DNA from: Chamaelirium japonicum
Taxonomy: Eukaryota > Streptophyta > Magnoliopsida > Liliales > Melanthiaceae
Length of the DNA stretch: 64,000 nt
Assembly (NCBI GenBank): GCA_947650365.1
Contig: OX393549.1
Coordinates: 93,250,956-93,314,955 of the forward strand
Reading direction: 5' to 3'
Part shown: in pieces, positions 25,401 to 33,986 of the stretch
How positions within the stretch are numbered: the first letter of the stretch is position 1
How the letters are laid out: each line of letters begins with the position of its first letter
The notes under the pieces: generated by a model
Told to the model about the DNA's origin: nothing
Database searches by the model: none
Seen by the model: only the letters and a program-made list of their open reading frames with translations
Program-made: the position numbers and the translations under genes

Positions 25401-27370
25401 ATTTAAGTTATTATATGTAAATAAGCAAATACCCCCCCATTTGATTTCAATAAAAATATCAAAAAAATCAAAAACAAAGGAATCAAAAAGTAAACTTTCA
25501 ATTTTAGTAGGAGAAAACAGTTTTTATGGATTTTTATAAAATCTACATGGTGAGAAAAGTGATTAAATCAACTCCTTTTTAGCTCAAAAAATTCCACAAG
25601 ATGTAGAAGTACAAGTACATCTAGAAAACCATGGTCCGTCTTAGGAAATTTTGAATGTATGAAAACTTTTCTATATAAAAACTCTTTTTTTCAGACTTAG
25701 TAAAAAAACAGTGTTTCACATTTCAGCAGAATTTTTGCAGAATTTCAAATTTGCATAACTTTCTTGTTTTAAGTCCACTTTCAAAATCGTTTGAAACATT
25801 ATTTTAACAATCAACTAATCTTTATTTCAAAAATATTTTTATCCAAAAAAAAGATTAAAAAATATTTGAAAAATATATATATCAAAACAGAACTAAATAA
25901 GATTGCACAAGACTCACAGACTCAATACATTGAATACATGCAATGTGAAGCTTTACACCCCTAGATAGGGTACACATATTATTTGAGTGTTCCAAATTGT
26001 GTATCTATACTTGGTTTATGACTATCCGGAGTTTCACTAAAAAATTCCATCAAAAAATCAATATTTCCACCATTTCTACAAAATTGCAATATTTCCACAC
26101 TGTCGAAATATTTCCATATCCAGAAGGTCGAAATTTCCACCGAAATGGAGATTTCGAACCTTGGTTGCTACAACGCCATAAGGAAGGTGTTCTCTTAAAT
26201 CCCCCCCCCCCCCAACTAATTTGGGACTAAAGTTTAAACACAAGTTTCATTCTCCCGATCAAAAATCAAATTTTTTATCAGAAGAACTAACAATATTTTA
26301 ACATGCAGAATGATTTTCAAAGGCCCACCTTCGAAACAGCCTGCATTTTGCTTTCAGTGTGGGAGATTGTTTCACCTTTGGCTTCTGTAGAAGATGAATC
26401 GGTAGCATCATTCTCTTCCAACTGATTTCCTTCCCCTAATTTGTTATTTGATTGTGCATCTTCGACACCATGATCAAGCGGCACCATCCCGTAGCATAGC
26501 GTAAAATCCTCAACCCCCGAGGAAGAAGGTAGTCTGCGAACCCCGTTCTCAGTACTCATAATGTTGACTGCACTGACCATAACATCAACACCACCCATGG
26601 CCACTATTACAACCACTTGTAGGTGGAATTTTTCCTTCTGTTTGACAAAGTAAAATATCTCCAATCTTTTTTCCAATCAAACCTCCAAAGAGTCTGCACG
26701 ATTCATGTTTCGATTTTCAACCTGTAACACATGAATCTTTAAGTCGAAGAACGGAAAAAAAAAAAAAGGAATTCTCAAATGCATCGACAAAAGATGGGAA
26801 TAACATCAAATTTCACAGCATTATTGAGTCCGTGAATCTCAATTTACCAAAAAAAAAAAACATGAACCACACTCCAAACAAATCATTCAAATTGCAGAAG
26901 ATCAAAGCACAAAATACAGAAATCCACCGCGAGATGCTACTAAACTGAGTTAAAACTCAACTTCCAGTCCCTACGCACGCCACTGAATCAGATCTATCTC
27001 GACAAGAGCATGTCGATTGATAGATCTAGTCAAAAAAAAAACTGCAACAGTTTATGATAATTTCAGGAACACAGAGAGATCAGATCTGAAATGCTCGTAC
27101 ACGGATCCGAAAGAACAATGTAAGACCTAGAATACTGGGGGGAGAATCGAGTACGGAGGGGAAATGGAGGATTGGATCTTACTCCGAGCGCGCATCTCGA
27201 GCAGATCAGCGTACAGAAACCCTGGTGAGATGGCGGTGGAGATGGGAATCGATGGTGGAAGCCATGGCCGTAGCCTCGAGCTCTCCAAGGCCACGGGGAC
27301 GTGTGGAAATGAAGCCAAACAATCTCTCACCTCGACTGTAGGGGGAGTAGGAGAGAGAGAGAGAGAGAGA
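10436..27370 (-). CDS. WVD2-like (WDL, TPX2-family) microtubule-binding protein gene
   Basis: Seven coding exons join in phase by GT-AG introns: 26598-26329, 21313-20984, 20848-20787, 14462-14378, 14272-14201, 14107-13997 and 11289-10873, giving 448 codons plus stop. The TPX2 domain spans exons 4-6: [18 protein letters not shown], then [15 protein letters not shown], then [15 protein letters not shown], then [13 protein letters not shown]. These are hallmark WVD2/WDL motifs; family members bind and bundle microtubules and steer anisotropic growth. The N-terminus is acidic and the C-terminal 100 residues are charged and disordered-looking. The ATG at 26598-26596 is the first in that exon; a non-coding 5' exon is likely at about 27183-27370. 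Codon 155 is TGA (21121-21119). Introns are large because of a gag-only retroelement, a copia fossil and several MITEs. Gene identity is firm; whether it makes full-length protein is open. Confidence 0.85.
10873..11289 (-). CDS. WDL last coding exon
   Basis: ATGCAG|GTACCTCC to TAG at 10873, 138 residues from [17 protein letters not shown]. It is rich in Ser, Arg, Glu and Gln and ends NPMSQ. The 3' UTR continues left and contains a C run at about 10749-10767 (a G run in the mRNA). A possible donor near 10436 (AAG|GTATGT) suggests a 3' UTR intron. Confidence 0.85.
   Translation of the reverse strand, partial: VPPTRAKSPKLGRQKTSTASNANGSRTSRSTRLSLDDGVSQNGLAKDFPLHSKKHQRRSLPRLPSEKTNPVNNTETAPPAQQPDDQKLGSEGTRLIQTEEKSTEHEGEEGDAIDPELVRAPIGTEEQLDSEPVNPMSQ
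11331..11588. mobile_element. Mutator-type MITE in WDL intron 6
   Basis: Inverted ends GGGTAAATTACACTTTACCC and GGTAAAGTGTAATTACACC, with CTGAAGTTT continuing both. Flanking 9-mers TTTAAATTA (11322-11330) and TTTATATTA (11589-11597) match at 8 of 9, fitting the 9-bp target duplication of MULEs. No coding capacity. Confidence 0.7.
11600..13110. other. WDL intron 6, remainder
   Basis: AT-rich intron sequence with no coding signal or recognisable element end. Confidence 0.4.
13117..13226. repeat. 55-bp tandem duplication
   Basis: TCTTATCATATGTGTGCTTT up to AAAGGTCCCCTAGG occurs twice back to back (13117-13171 and 13172-13226) with about two differences. Intronic. Confidence 0.85.
13227..13720. 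other. Intronic, LTR-like fragment on the right
   Basis: 13560-13712 reads on the minus strand as TGAGGGGGAGTGCTAATG followed by TATAGAGATGGG and ends in AATGAAGAGACATTCC, typical of a copia-type LTR tail. No partner or target repeat was found. 13240-13560 is unassigned. Confidence 0.35.
13997..14107 (-). CDS. WDL coding exon 6
   Basis: 111 bp, GTTAG|GAGACT to AAG|GTACAG. It reads [20 protein letters not shown] and then [17 protein letters not shown], the most conserved part of the TPX2 domain. Confidence 0.88.
14201..14272 (-). CDS. WDL coding exon 5 (KLEEK motif)
   Basis: 72 bp, CTAG|TTCTTC to AAG|GTTGTG, reading [20 protein letters not shown] and then AKTK. KLEEK is the family signature. 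Confidence 0.88.
14378..14462 (-). CDS. WDL coding exon 4 (start of TPX2 domain)
   Basis: 85 bp, TTATCAG|AAGTTC to GAG|GTCAGT, reading [19 protein letters not shown] and then YERAEKRKE. Confidence 0.85.
14780..15423 (+). mobile_element. LTR-like repeat into which the gag-only element inserted
   Basis: Contains a CT/G-rich island (14980-15110), a TATA-like AAATAAATAAATAAG near 15145, a stretch GGGCAATCCTTTATACAAGG and a leader-like end AATAAAATTCTGAAATC. This order resembles the U3-R-U5 of an old LTR, continuing at 20581. Family and limits unknown. Confidence 0.3.
15424..16652 (-). repeat. 3' LTR of the gag-only element
   Basis: 1229 bp, near-identical to 19347-20575. It contains GA-rich tracts and AGGGTTT words. 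Confidence 0.9.
16665..19124 (-). CDS. Gag with zinc knuckle and protease-like domain (retroelement)
   Basis: 819 residues from ATG at 19124. A short N-terminal coiled stretch ([16 protein letters not shown]) is followed by a basic, Ser-rich linker. The retrotransposon gag domain covers about residues 95-260 ([58 protein letters not shown]). Next is a CCHC knuckle, [15 protein letters not shown] (about 320), and a retropepsin-like region ([14 protein letters not shown] to [12 protein letters not shown], about 410-510). The last 300 residues match no domain I recognise. Gag packages element RNA into virus-like particles in the cytoplasm. Confidence 0.88.
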   Translation of the reverse strand: MAGSSPPRTWQDAFMRQQDNIERLQTQIETLTLAFNNSQNPPRPRREHRTRASPGRSELDLRSGGDSVSSSDGSERQSRQSHRRSKSHWGWDQGIKIEIPEFEGRMDPEEFLEWAERIDQYFEWKEIPRDKQVKFVSLKLKGHALIWWKQLQTARGRKGKEKISTWTHMRGKMQQKFLPSDFKQNVFQKFQNLRQEHKSVDDYTNEFYKLQARNDLHEDEEQSVARYVNGLKPSIQEVVSLHDLYQVSDAHRRAKKVESHHSRSASRRYDITRAPSGSVSRPLPGPSPVASTVPAPTEKGKGVLGPNPSQIKCFKCNQPGHKSADCPRRQFHPQTNLADNDEDSHESDGEHFNELVLEGDDVTAPLLVIHQSPSPQAPKALLPHELCGGPPKPHCKNQRFELFRTICTVNGMDLCLLIDGGCTTNLINERVVRSKKWKVKPLAHPYKTSWLDNTTSQLVTHCCLAQLSIGLQYRDEIWCDIIPLEVADVILGRPWQFDRDVQHHGRANTYTFLKDGITVTLWPTCFRKHRSHAPQALLSQSPSMPPFAENLVGCPSALMKIDKGLEKILHSIACTSHLESVGIYDMCIHHLPDFHSFIDHSYVHPHCPPSVELSNNEDFAMFNHFSMQNNYESCFQLSASPSSLIFRNHNNWHDGFFNFSFYSLHPDNDDMTYPPGLESPCFAPCAGHFVQHITHPQPTAFQVYHCQSRKPMTRNTLCSRGLSFHMSFEFHVNPHSYYHMKLSESFDDLIVPRRMLVLTFRSSLGGEGQRLRDGVAVYLRRITWPPDPGEQSDQRQRLQLLPGEPPPDPGPGSTGVEFF
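19329..19346 (-). other. Primer-binding site (initiator tRNA-Met type)
   Basis: On the minus strand TTGGTATCAGAGCGCAC starts right after the 5' LTR; TGGTATCAGAGC is the usual plant tRNA-Met complement. Confidence 0.8.
19347..20575 (-). repeat. 5' LTR of the gag-only element
   Basis: 1229 bp. In the direction of transcription it starts TGATGCAGACG and ends GATCCCATCA, followed by the primer-binding site. Confidence 0.9.
20787..20848 (-). CDS. WDL coding exon 3
   Basis: 62 bp, AATAG|GCATCTG to TCAAA|GTAAGT, reading [20 protein letters not shown]. Phase fits both neighbours. The next intron holds the 5.2-kb gag-only retroelement. Confidence 0.7.
20984..21313 (-). CDS. WDL coding exon 2, with in-frame TGA
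   Basis: Acceptor TCTAG|GAATTGG, donor CAG|GTGAAA, 110 codons. It begins [11 protein letters not shown], carries [17 protein letters not shown], then TGA at 21121-21119, then continues in the same frame as [18 protein letters not shown] to STKQSQ. SLPQ is a recurrent word in this family, so the frame after the stop is real. A second acceptor, CTTCCACAG|ACG at 21097, is in frame and would remove the stop. Confidence 0.75.
22160..22880. other. Unidentified insertion in the copia fossil
   Basis: It separates two integrase parts. It carries GACTAGG/CCTAGTC-like words near both sides (22250-22300 and 22800-22850). No clear inverted ends or target repeats, and no gene. Confidence 0.3.
23281..23816. 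mobile_element. hAT-type MITE, 536 bp
   Basis: Perfect 8-bp target repeat CCCTCATT (23273-23280 and 23817-23824). Ends CATAGTTGTCAATGCG and, inverted, CATTGCTGTCAAGGTGCG. Sub-terminal arms are rich in GCCTAGGCGC-type words, near palindromic; the middle is AT-rich. It is inserted in the copia fossil and is therefore younger. Confidence 0.85.
25094..26163. mobile_element. hAT-type non-autonomous element, 1070 bp
   Basis: Perfect 8-bp target repeat GTTGCTAC (25086-25093 and 26164-26171). Ends CAAGGAACAAAAAATCG and, inverted, CAAGGTTCGAAATCTC. The left 250 bases are full of TTTCGCGAAATATCGCGA-type palindromes, and the right arm has AATATTTCCAC repeats. No transposase. It is inserted in the 5' part of the copia fossil. 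Confidence 0.85.
26329..26598 (-). CDS. WDL coding exon 1
   Basis: ATG to donor AAG|GTGGGC, 90 codons, from [12 protein letters not shown] to ESKMQAVSK. Acidic, no known domain, as in other WDL N-termini. Confidence 0.75.
27183..27370 (-). other. Probable 5' UTR exon of the WDL gene
   Basis: On the minus strand a CT-rich leader (complement of the GA run at 27353-27370) runs to the donor GGA|GTAAG at 27183/27182. The matching acceptor TTACAG|GTTG lies near 26721, 120 bases before the ATG. A TATA-like TATAATTAA lies just upstream, near 27395. Inferred from splice signals only. Confidence 0.45.
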
Positions 27371-27399
27371 TGCAGTGACCACTGAGATGAGATGTTTAA

Positions 27400-28368
27400 T
27401 TATAGAGAGAGAGAGAGAGAGAGACCATTAATATTTTTATTAACTCGTCCGAGAAGCGGGAGACAAGAGCACAACGTGATTCTATTTATTTTTGGGAACG
27501 CTGATCGTCGTACAGCTGGAGTTTGGCGTTCGGGCAAGCAACATGATGCCCGTGTGGTCATTAACTCGGGCGCCGCACTCCAGTTGTGTCGCGTTCAACC
27601 CGTACCCGATTATGCGCACATGGCTTCCCCGGCTCTAGACTCAAAGCACTGTGCATAACAACAGGGCCTCATCCCATTTAGGCGGGTTCGACTCCTCTGC
27701 ACTGTTAATCGTCTCCCCTATCAGTGACTGACGATTTGAGAGGGACATGTGGCGATCCGAAATTGAACGACCAAGATCTATAATCATGGGATGAAGTATG
27801 AACCAAAGGGGATGCCACCACGGTCTACTCCCGGCCGTCGCCTGTCCAAGGCCGGTCCTGAGAATGGAGGCCATATGCGACCACCCCAGGCCCCGTAATT
27901 AAGGGGCCCAAAAAAAAAATTATAGATATTTGACAATCTTGGCGCCAGCAGAGGCTAAGAAAGGGTTCAAAATAGACCCGCCCCACTTAGGAAGAAAACC
28001 CCCAATCTTTGCACTTTTGTCTTGTATTTGGACCCAAAACTCAAACAAATAGTTGTAGGCTCTACACATGCCCCAGTATGCAAAAAAATTGTGCATGTTA
28101 CCCATTAAAACTGCTCATTCCTGAAACGATGAAACATCAGCGTCGAAAATCTGCACGATTACCAAAAAAAATCTTGTCTTTATCTCTCTCCCTCTCTCGG
28201 TCACTGTAATCTATTTTTGGACCGTTCGGGGCTCACCATCCTCGACTCCTATGGGTCCTCATGCCGACTCGTTGGTGTTCTCTCTCTTGCTCTCGTCGTC
28301 ATGTAGTGTGATCCCACACGAACGTCGGAAGGATGGTAGCCCTACAGTCACAAGTGACATAACACAGG
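27400..28368. other. Upstream region of the WDL gene; no gene seen
   Basis: GA runs at 27353-27370 and 27404-27422 sit near the inferred promoter. A stretch near 27850-27915 (AAGGCCGGTCCTGAGAATGG, GGGGCCCAAAAA) resembles one end of certain hAT elements, and an inverted counterpart lies near 36165-36203. Confidence 0.35.
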
Positions 28369-28373
28369 CCCAT

Positions 28374-28693
28374 TGTGACGACCAAGATCCAATAGCCAAT
28401 AACCAAGACTTCTGAGGCTGTGTTGTCAAGATGGATGAAGTGAGGTGAGATATACAAGGCCACGAGTTAGCCCCACATAGCCTGGAGAGAAGGAGATCAT
28501 GAGCTACTGATATAATTTCTCCTCTCAAACATAGAAGACACGTTTTAAAATCGTGCGTTGCTACAGATCTCGTAAGAACTCCATAGTTAAGCGTGCTTGG
28601 GTGAGAGTAGTACTAGGATGGGTGACCTGCGAAGTCCTCATGCGGGCACGGGCAAAGTGAACAATATCTTGTGTGTTTGGGATGGATATTACA
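28374..28693 (+). repeat. Cassandra left LTR with 5S-like core
   Basis: 5S-derived part at about 28565-28665, including AAGAACTCCATAGTTAAGCG, GTGAGAGTAGTACTAGGATG and GGGTGACCTGCGAAG. This covers the A box to C box of the RNA polymerase III internal promoter. Confidence 0.85.
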
Positions 28694-28740
28694 AAATGGT
28701 ATCAGAGTCGGTTCTCCTTACAATGAGGGGTCTAACCTAT

Positions 28741-30116
28741 TGATGAAGACCTGATCAGCATCATCACATCATCACCAGAGACATTTGTTTACCGTCGTTT
28801 TTTTATTTTATGTTGGATGACATTAGCCGTTTGGGGCTTGTAGTCGTTTATTTCAGTTTTTGGTCGTTTTTCCCTGTTTTTGGCCTTATTTTAGCATTTA
28901 GTTCTATTCCTGTTCTTGCCCAGTTCATGGGGGATGTCCATGATCTCATCCGAGGGCTTTTCGGATTGAATCCGGGTCTTCTCGGGTGAGTTTCAGCATT
29001 ATATTAATAAAATTATGGGTGCGTGTGTTTGCGGGGTGCCGACGGACGAGATTAGATCTCGAAACCGACGGTTAGATGGCGAAATAACATAATTTAGATG
29101 ACGTGGCACTTATGGGCTTCAGTTAGGATGTTATTGGGCTTATCTTAAGCCCAATAGGGCTTCTAAGACATGATGCCGCTCCCTCCTTTCCCTTTTCCCG
29201 TGAACACCACCGAACCCCCCCCCCCTTCCGCGCGGATCCCAAGGCCGGCCCCACCTTTTGTCCGTTCCCTCTCTTCTCTCTCTCTTCTCTCCCTTGTTTC
29301 TCTCTCTTTTTCTTGCCTTTCTTGGCCCTTGCATCCACACCATCCAACCCTAATTATCCTTTGATCTTGGCCATCGAAACAACAAACCCTAATCCTACAA
29401 AAGATGAAGAAAGAAGGAAGATTTCAGATTTGAAGAATTGCTGAACTTGTGCCTCTTCGTGAGTGCTTCCGGGTGAGACTCGAGTCCCCGATCATCGCCG
29501 CTTCCACGACTTCGCCTCGTGAAGGCCTTGGTGCAGTTTTTCCGAAGGTTCCGGCTTCTCCCGACGTCCGGCCTTGCTCCGTGTGCGGGATCATCGGCGC
29601 ATCCTCGCAATCGACCCACGGCGGGAAACCCCAGGCAGTATCTTTTCTTTTCTTTATCTTTTCCCTCGCATCCGCATCATTTTCCATTCGTTTCCATTGC
29701 CTCCGCTCCGCATCGCAGCCGTCATCATCTTTTTTTTCATCGCTAGTTGAAGCCATAATTGTGCCTATTTATTAGATTCGCTATCTATCGTCTGTCGGTA
29801 ACCCTAGTAAGCATCTGTAGCCCTTTTCTTTATGAAAATCTGATACAAGCCTACTGTTTTATTTCAATATTTACTGCTGCGAATTAATCCTTTTATATGC
29901 TGAAATCTGTTTTTGTGATAATATTGTGTTTCTATTGTTTAAATCTTAATCCTGCTTAATGTCGACGGCATAGAATTTTAGAACTGCGTGAGATAACTTT
30001 GTTTGCTGTCCTTTTGAGGCTTATTGCGCTATATTGATAACTGAACCCTAGTCATTGACCAAAGAAAACCCTAAAAGGGTTCAGGATTGTAGTGTGCCTT
30101 ATTGGCGCCTGCATCA
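28741..30116 (+). repeat. LTR 1 of the tandem array
   Basis: TGATGAAGACC to GCCTGCATCA. It contains a polypyrimidine tract (29265-29330) and AAACCCTAAT words. Confidence 0.9.
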
Positions 30117-30289
30117 AGTTGGTATCAGAGCTCGAAAGAACCTGTTCGGGTTTCTTTTGAGTGCTGAATTTCAGCAACACTCATCTCTTCCTTTTCTGAT
30201 TTTTCATAGGGCATTATCTTGTGTGCTTGAATTTGTATCTAGTGTTAGGTTTACATCTAGCGTTAGGATCGCATCGTGTATCTGACGCC

Positions 30290-31414
30290 ATGTCCTATCG
30301 TCGCGTCCGATCCCATCCTTATTCGCTTGATCCATTAGATACCCACACCTATAAACAATTTGTCAGGCTATATAAATCTCTTGAGCCATGTCCTACCCTT
30401 TTCCCGAGATCTTCGATGGAACGTAGATACTCCTCTTCGATTCGAGATCAAGCCCATGACCTGGATCTATCTTCTAAACCTTTTGTTCAATGGATTTTAC
30501 GGAGTCCTTCAGTGCCATCCTTGAAATTCCGCTATATTGAAACCCAGCTCTTACTTGACGAAATTGAGGATGAGTTGGCATGGAGAGAGAAGCAGAACCA
30601 GAGGCTTGCCAGATACAGCAGGCCACCACCTCCAGCAGAGCCTCCACCTCCTGTGGAGTACCCGGTTCCACCAGTGGCACCACTTGAGGAGCATCCACCT
30701 CCTGTGGAGCTTCCTCCTCCACTGCCTACGGAGGAACCACCTCTTCCGTCAGCGACTCCAGGGGAGTTCCTTCCACCTTCAGCAGTGCCTACAGAGGTGC
30801 CACCTCCTCCTTCAGTGACTCCAGAGGAGTTCCGTCCACCTTCAGCAGTGCCTACAGAGGAGCCCCTTTCTCCGGTAGTGACTATAGAGAGGCTTCTCCT
30901 GCCTTTCACAGAGTTGACAGAGGAGACACCTCTACCTGCAGTTCTTCCTATAGCAGAGACACCCGTGGAGCCTTCGTCTTCCGTGGAGATTCCATCACAG
31001 CTACAGTCAGAGCCAGTTGGGGAGTTTCAGACGGCTGAGCCATTTGCACGCTTTGACTTTGTCGGGACTGACCGACCACCTACCGCTCGTGTGCTCCTGT
31101 TTATGTACTTCAGTAGCTTCTGGCCCTCGCTCGACGCCAGCACTCTCTTCGCGAGGGGCCCAGAGGTTGTTGACTGCCCGAGACATCACTTGTTGGGAAT
31201 TCATCATCAGATCCAGACACAGCGGCGTTCCCACGATGGTGGTCTCCCTCCTGCTACCGGTGATGTCTTCCGGCGTAAACTCGAGGACGAGTTTTTCGCA
31301 GCGGAAGTGATTGATGAAGACCTGATCAGCATCATCACATCATCACCAGAGACATTTATTTACCGTCGTTTTTTTATTTTATGTTGGATGACATTAGCCG
31401 TTTGGGGCTTGTAG
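30290..31414 (+). CDS. Proline-rich protein of unknown function, retroelement body 1
   Basis: 374 codons from ATG at 30290 (MSYRRVRSHPYSL), open to 31414 and ending inside LTR 2. The N-terminal 110 residues are basic and partly helical (FVQWILRSPSV; LLLDEIEDELAWREKQN). A 150-residue Pro/Glu-rich region follows with repeats of the form PPSAVPTE and PSVTPEEFRP. A more ordered stretch comes next (FVGTDRPPTARVLLF; FSSFWPSLDAST; PRHHLLGIHHQIQTQRR). I recognise no gag, protease or polymerase motif. It could be a diverged structural protein or a captured host fragment. An open frame starting 69 bases upstream exists, but this is the first ATG. Confidence 0.6.
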   Translation: MSYRRVRSHPYSLDPLDTHTYKQFVRLYKSLEPCPTLFPRSSMERRYSSSIRDQAHDLDLSSKPFVQWILRSPSVPSLKFRYIETQLLLDEIEDELAWREKQNQRLARYSRPPPPAEPPPPVEYPVPPVAPLEEHPPPVELPPPLPTEEPPLPSATPGEFLPPSAVPTEVPPPPSVTPEEFRPPSAVPTEEPLSPVVTIERLLLPFTELTEETPLPAVLPIAETPVEPSSSVEIPSQLQSEPVGEFQTAEPFARFDFVGTDRPPTARVLLFMYFSSFWPSLDASTLFARGPEVVDCPRHHLLGIHHQIQTQRRSHDGGLPPATGDVFRRKLEDEFFAAEVIDEDLISIITSSPETFIYRRFFILCWMTLAVWGL

Positions 31415-32688
31415 TCGTTTATTTCAGTTTTTGGCCGTTTTTCCCTGTTTTGGCCTTATTTTAGCATTTAGTTCTATTCCTGTTCTTGCCCAGTTCATGG
31501 GGGATGTCCATGATCTCATCCGAGGGCTTTTCGGATTGAATCCGGGTCTTCTCGGGTGAGTTTCAGCATTATATTAATAAAATTATGGGTGCGTGTGTTT
31601 GCGGGGTGCCGACGGACGAGATTAGATCTCGAAACCGACGGTTAGATGGCGAAATAACATAATTTAGATGACGTGGCACTTATGGGCTTCAGTTAGGATG
31701 TTATTGGGCTTATCTTAAGCCCAATAGGGCTTCTAAGACATGATGCCGCTCCCTCCTTTCCCTTTTCCCGTGAACACCACCGAACCCCCCCCCCCCCTTC
31801 CGCGCGGATCCCAAGGCCGGCCCCACCTTTTGTCCGTTCCCTCTCTTCTCTCTCTCTTCTCTCCCTTGTTTCTCTCTCTTTTTCTTGCCTTTCTTGGCCC
31901 TTGCATCCACACCATCCAACCCTAATTATCCTTTGATCTTGGCCATCGAAACAACAAACCCTAATCCTACAAAAGATGAAGAAAGAAGGAAGATTTCAGA
32001 TTTGAAGAATTGCTGAACTTGTGCCTCTTCGTGAGTGCTTCCGGGTGAGACTCGAGTCCCCGATCATCGCCGCTTCCACGACTTCGCCTCGTGAAGGCCT
32101 TGGTGCAGTTTTTCCGAAGGTTCCGGCTTCTCCCGACGTCCGGCCTTGCTCCGTGTGCGGGATCATCGGCGCATCCTCGCAATCGACCCACGGCGGGAAA
32201 CCCCAGGCAGTATCTTTTCTTTTCTTTATCTTTTCCCTCGCATCCGCATCATTTTCCATTCGTTTCCATTGCCTCCGCTCCGCATCGCAGCCGTCATCAT
32301 CTTTTTTTTCATCGCTAGTTGAAGCCATAATTGTGCCTATTTATTAGATTCGCTATCTATCGTCTGTCGGTAACCCTAGTAAGCATCCGTAGCCCTTTTC
32401 TTTATGAAAATCTGATACAAGCCTACTGTTTTATTTCAATATTTACTGCTGCGAATTAATCCTTTTATATGCTGAAATCTGTTTTTGTGATAATATTGTG
32501 TTTCTATTGTTTAAATCTTAATCCTGCTTAATGTCGACGGCATAGAATTTTAGAACTGCGTGAGATAACTTTGTTTGCTGTCCTTTTGAGGCTTATTGCG
32601 CTATATTGATAACTGAACCCTAGTCATTGACCAAAGAAAACCCTAAAAGGGTTCAGGATTGTAGTGTGCCTTATTGGCGCCTGCATCA
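31312..32688 (+). repeat. LTR 2 (shared middle LTR)
   Basis: Near-identical to LTR 1 and LTR 3. It serves as 3' end of body 1 and 5' end of body 2. Confidence 0.9.
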
Positions 32689-32861
32689 AGTTGGTATCAG
32701 AGCTCGAAAGAACCTGTTCGGGTTTCTTTTGAGTGCTGAATTTCAGCAACACTCATCTGTTCCTTTTCTGATTTTTCATAGGGCATTATCTTGTGTGCTT
32801 GAATTTGCATCTAGTGTTAGGTTTACATCTAGCGTTAGGATCGCATCGTGTATCTGACGCC

Positions 32862-33986
32862 ATGTCCTATCGTCGCGTCCGATCCCATCCTTATTCGCTT
32901 GATCCATTAGATACCCACACCTATAAACAATTTGTCAGGCTATATAAATCTCTTGAGCCATGTCCTACCCTTTTCCCGAGATCTTCGATGGAACGTAGAT
33001 ACTCCTCTTCGATTCGAGATCAAGCCCATGACCTGGATCTATCTTCTAAACCTTTTGTTCAATGGATTTTACGGAGTCCTTCAGTGCCATCCTTAAAATT
33101 CCGCTATATTGAAACCCAGCTCTTACTTGACGAAATTGAGGATGAGTTGGCATGGAGAGAGAAGCAGAACCAGAGGCTTGCCAGATACAGCAGGCCACCA
33201 CCTCCAGCAGAGCCTCCACCTCCTGTGGAGTACCCGGTTCCACCAGTGGCACCACTTGAGGAGCATCCACCTCCTGTGGAGCTTCCTCCTCCACTGCCTA
33301 CGGAGGAACCACCTCTTCCGTCAGCGACTCCAGGGGAGTTCCTTCCACCTTCAGCAGTGCCTACAGAGGTGCCACCTCCTCCTTCAGTGACTCCAGAGGA
33401 GTTCCGTCCACCTTCAGCAGTGCCTACAGAGGAGCCCCTTTCTCCGGTAGTGACTATAGAGAGGCTTCTCCTGCCTTTCACAGAGTTGACAGAGGAGACA
33501 CCTCTACCTGCAGTTCTTCCTATAGCAGAGACACCCGTGGAGCCTTCGTCTTCCGTGGAGATTCCATCACAGCTACAGTCAGAGCCAGTTGGGGAGTTTC
33601 AGACGGCTGAGCCATTTGCACGCTTTGACTTTGTCGGGACTGACCGACCACCTACCGCTCGTGTGCTCCTGTTTATATACTTCAGTAGCTTCTGGCCCTC
33701 GCTCGACGCCAGCACTCTCTTCGCGAGGGGCCCAGAGGTTGTTGACTGCCCGAGACATCACTTGTTGGGAATTCATCATCAGATCCAGACACAGCGGCGT
33801 TCCCACGATGGTGGTCTCCCTCCTGCTACCGGTGATGTCTTCCGGCGTAAACTCGAGGACGAGTTTTTCGCAGCGGAAGCGATTGATGAAGACCTGATCA
33901 GCATCATCACATCATCACCAGAGACATTTGTTTACCGTCGTTTTTTTATTTTATGTTGGATGACATTAGCCGTTTGGGGCTTGTAG
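32862..33986 (+). CDS. Proline-rich protein of unknown function, body 2
   Basis: Same 374-codon reading frame as 30290-31414, with only a few amino-acid differences (for example MYF to IYF, EVID to EAID). Both copies remain fully open, consistent with very recent duplication. Confidence 0.6.
   Translation: MSYRRVRSHPYSLDPLDTHTYKQFVRLYKSLEPCPTLFPRSSMERRYSSSIRDQAHDLDLSSKPFVQWILRSPSVPSLKFRYIETQLLLDEIEDELAWREKQNQRLARYSRPPPPAEPPPPVEYPVPPVAPLEEHPPPVELPPPLPTEEPPLPSATPGEFLPPSAVPTEVPPPPSVTPEEFRPPSAVPTEEPLSPVVTIERLLLPFTELTEETPLPAVLPIAETPVEPSSSVEIPSQLQSEPVGEFQTAEPFARFDFVGTDRPPTARVLLFIYFSSFWPSLDASTLFARGPEVVDCPRHHLLGIHHQIQTQRRSHDGGLPPATGDVFRRKLEDEFFAAEAIDEDLISIITSSPETFVYRRFFILCWMTLAVWGL

Larger units (their letters stand above)
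21640..26200 (-). mobile_element. Ty1/copia retrotransposon fossil in WDL intron 1
   Basis: Minus-strand pieces lie in the order of a copia gag-pol. Gag is at 25060-24360 ([34 protein letters not shown]). The pre-integrase region is at 24000-23830 ([29 protein letters not shown]). The integrase is at about 23000-21720 ([41 protein letters not shown]). No LTR pair was recognised and the element is heavily broken and old. Two hAT-type elements have inserted into it, and 22160-22880 looks like a third, unidentified insertion. Confidence 0.75.

Noticed and set aside
28565-28665. Functional 5S rRNA gene
   Set aside because: Only the internal part of 5S is present, it is embedded in a Cassandra LTR, and a second degenerate copy sits at the matching place in the other LTR.
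29123-29775. ORFs at 29123-29775 and their copies at 31710-32347, 34265-34917 and 56007-56581
   Set aside because: All lie in LTR copies of one family and are carried by the repeat, not by conservation of a protein.
30474-31310. Minus-strand and alternate-frame ORFs over the proline-rich frame
   Set aside because: Shadows produced by the repetitive proline codons.
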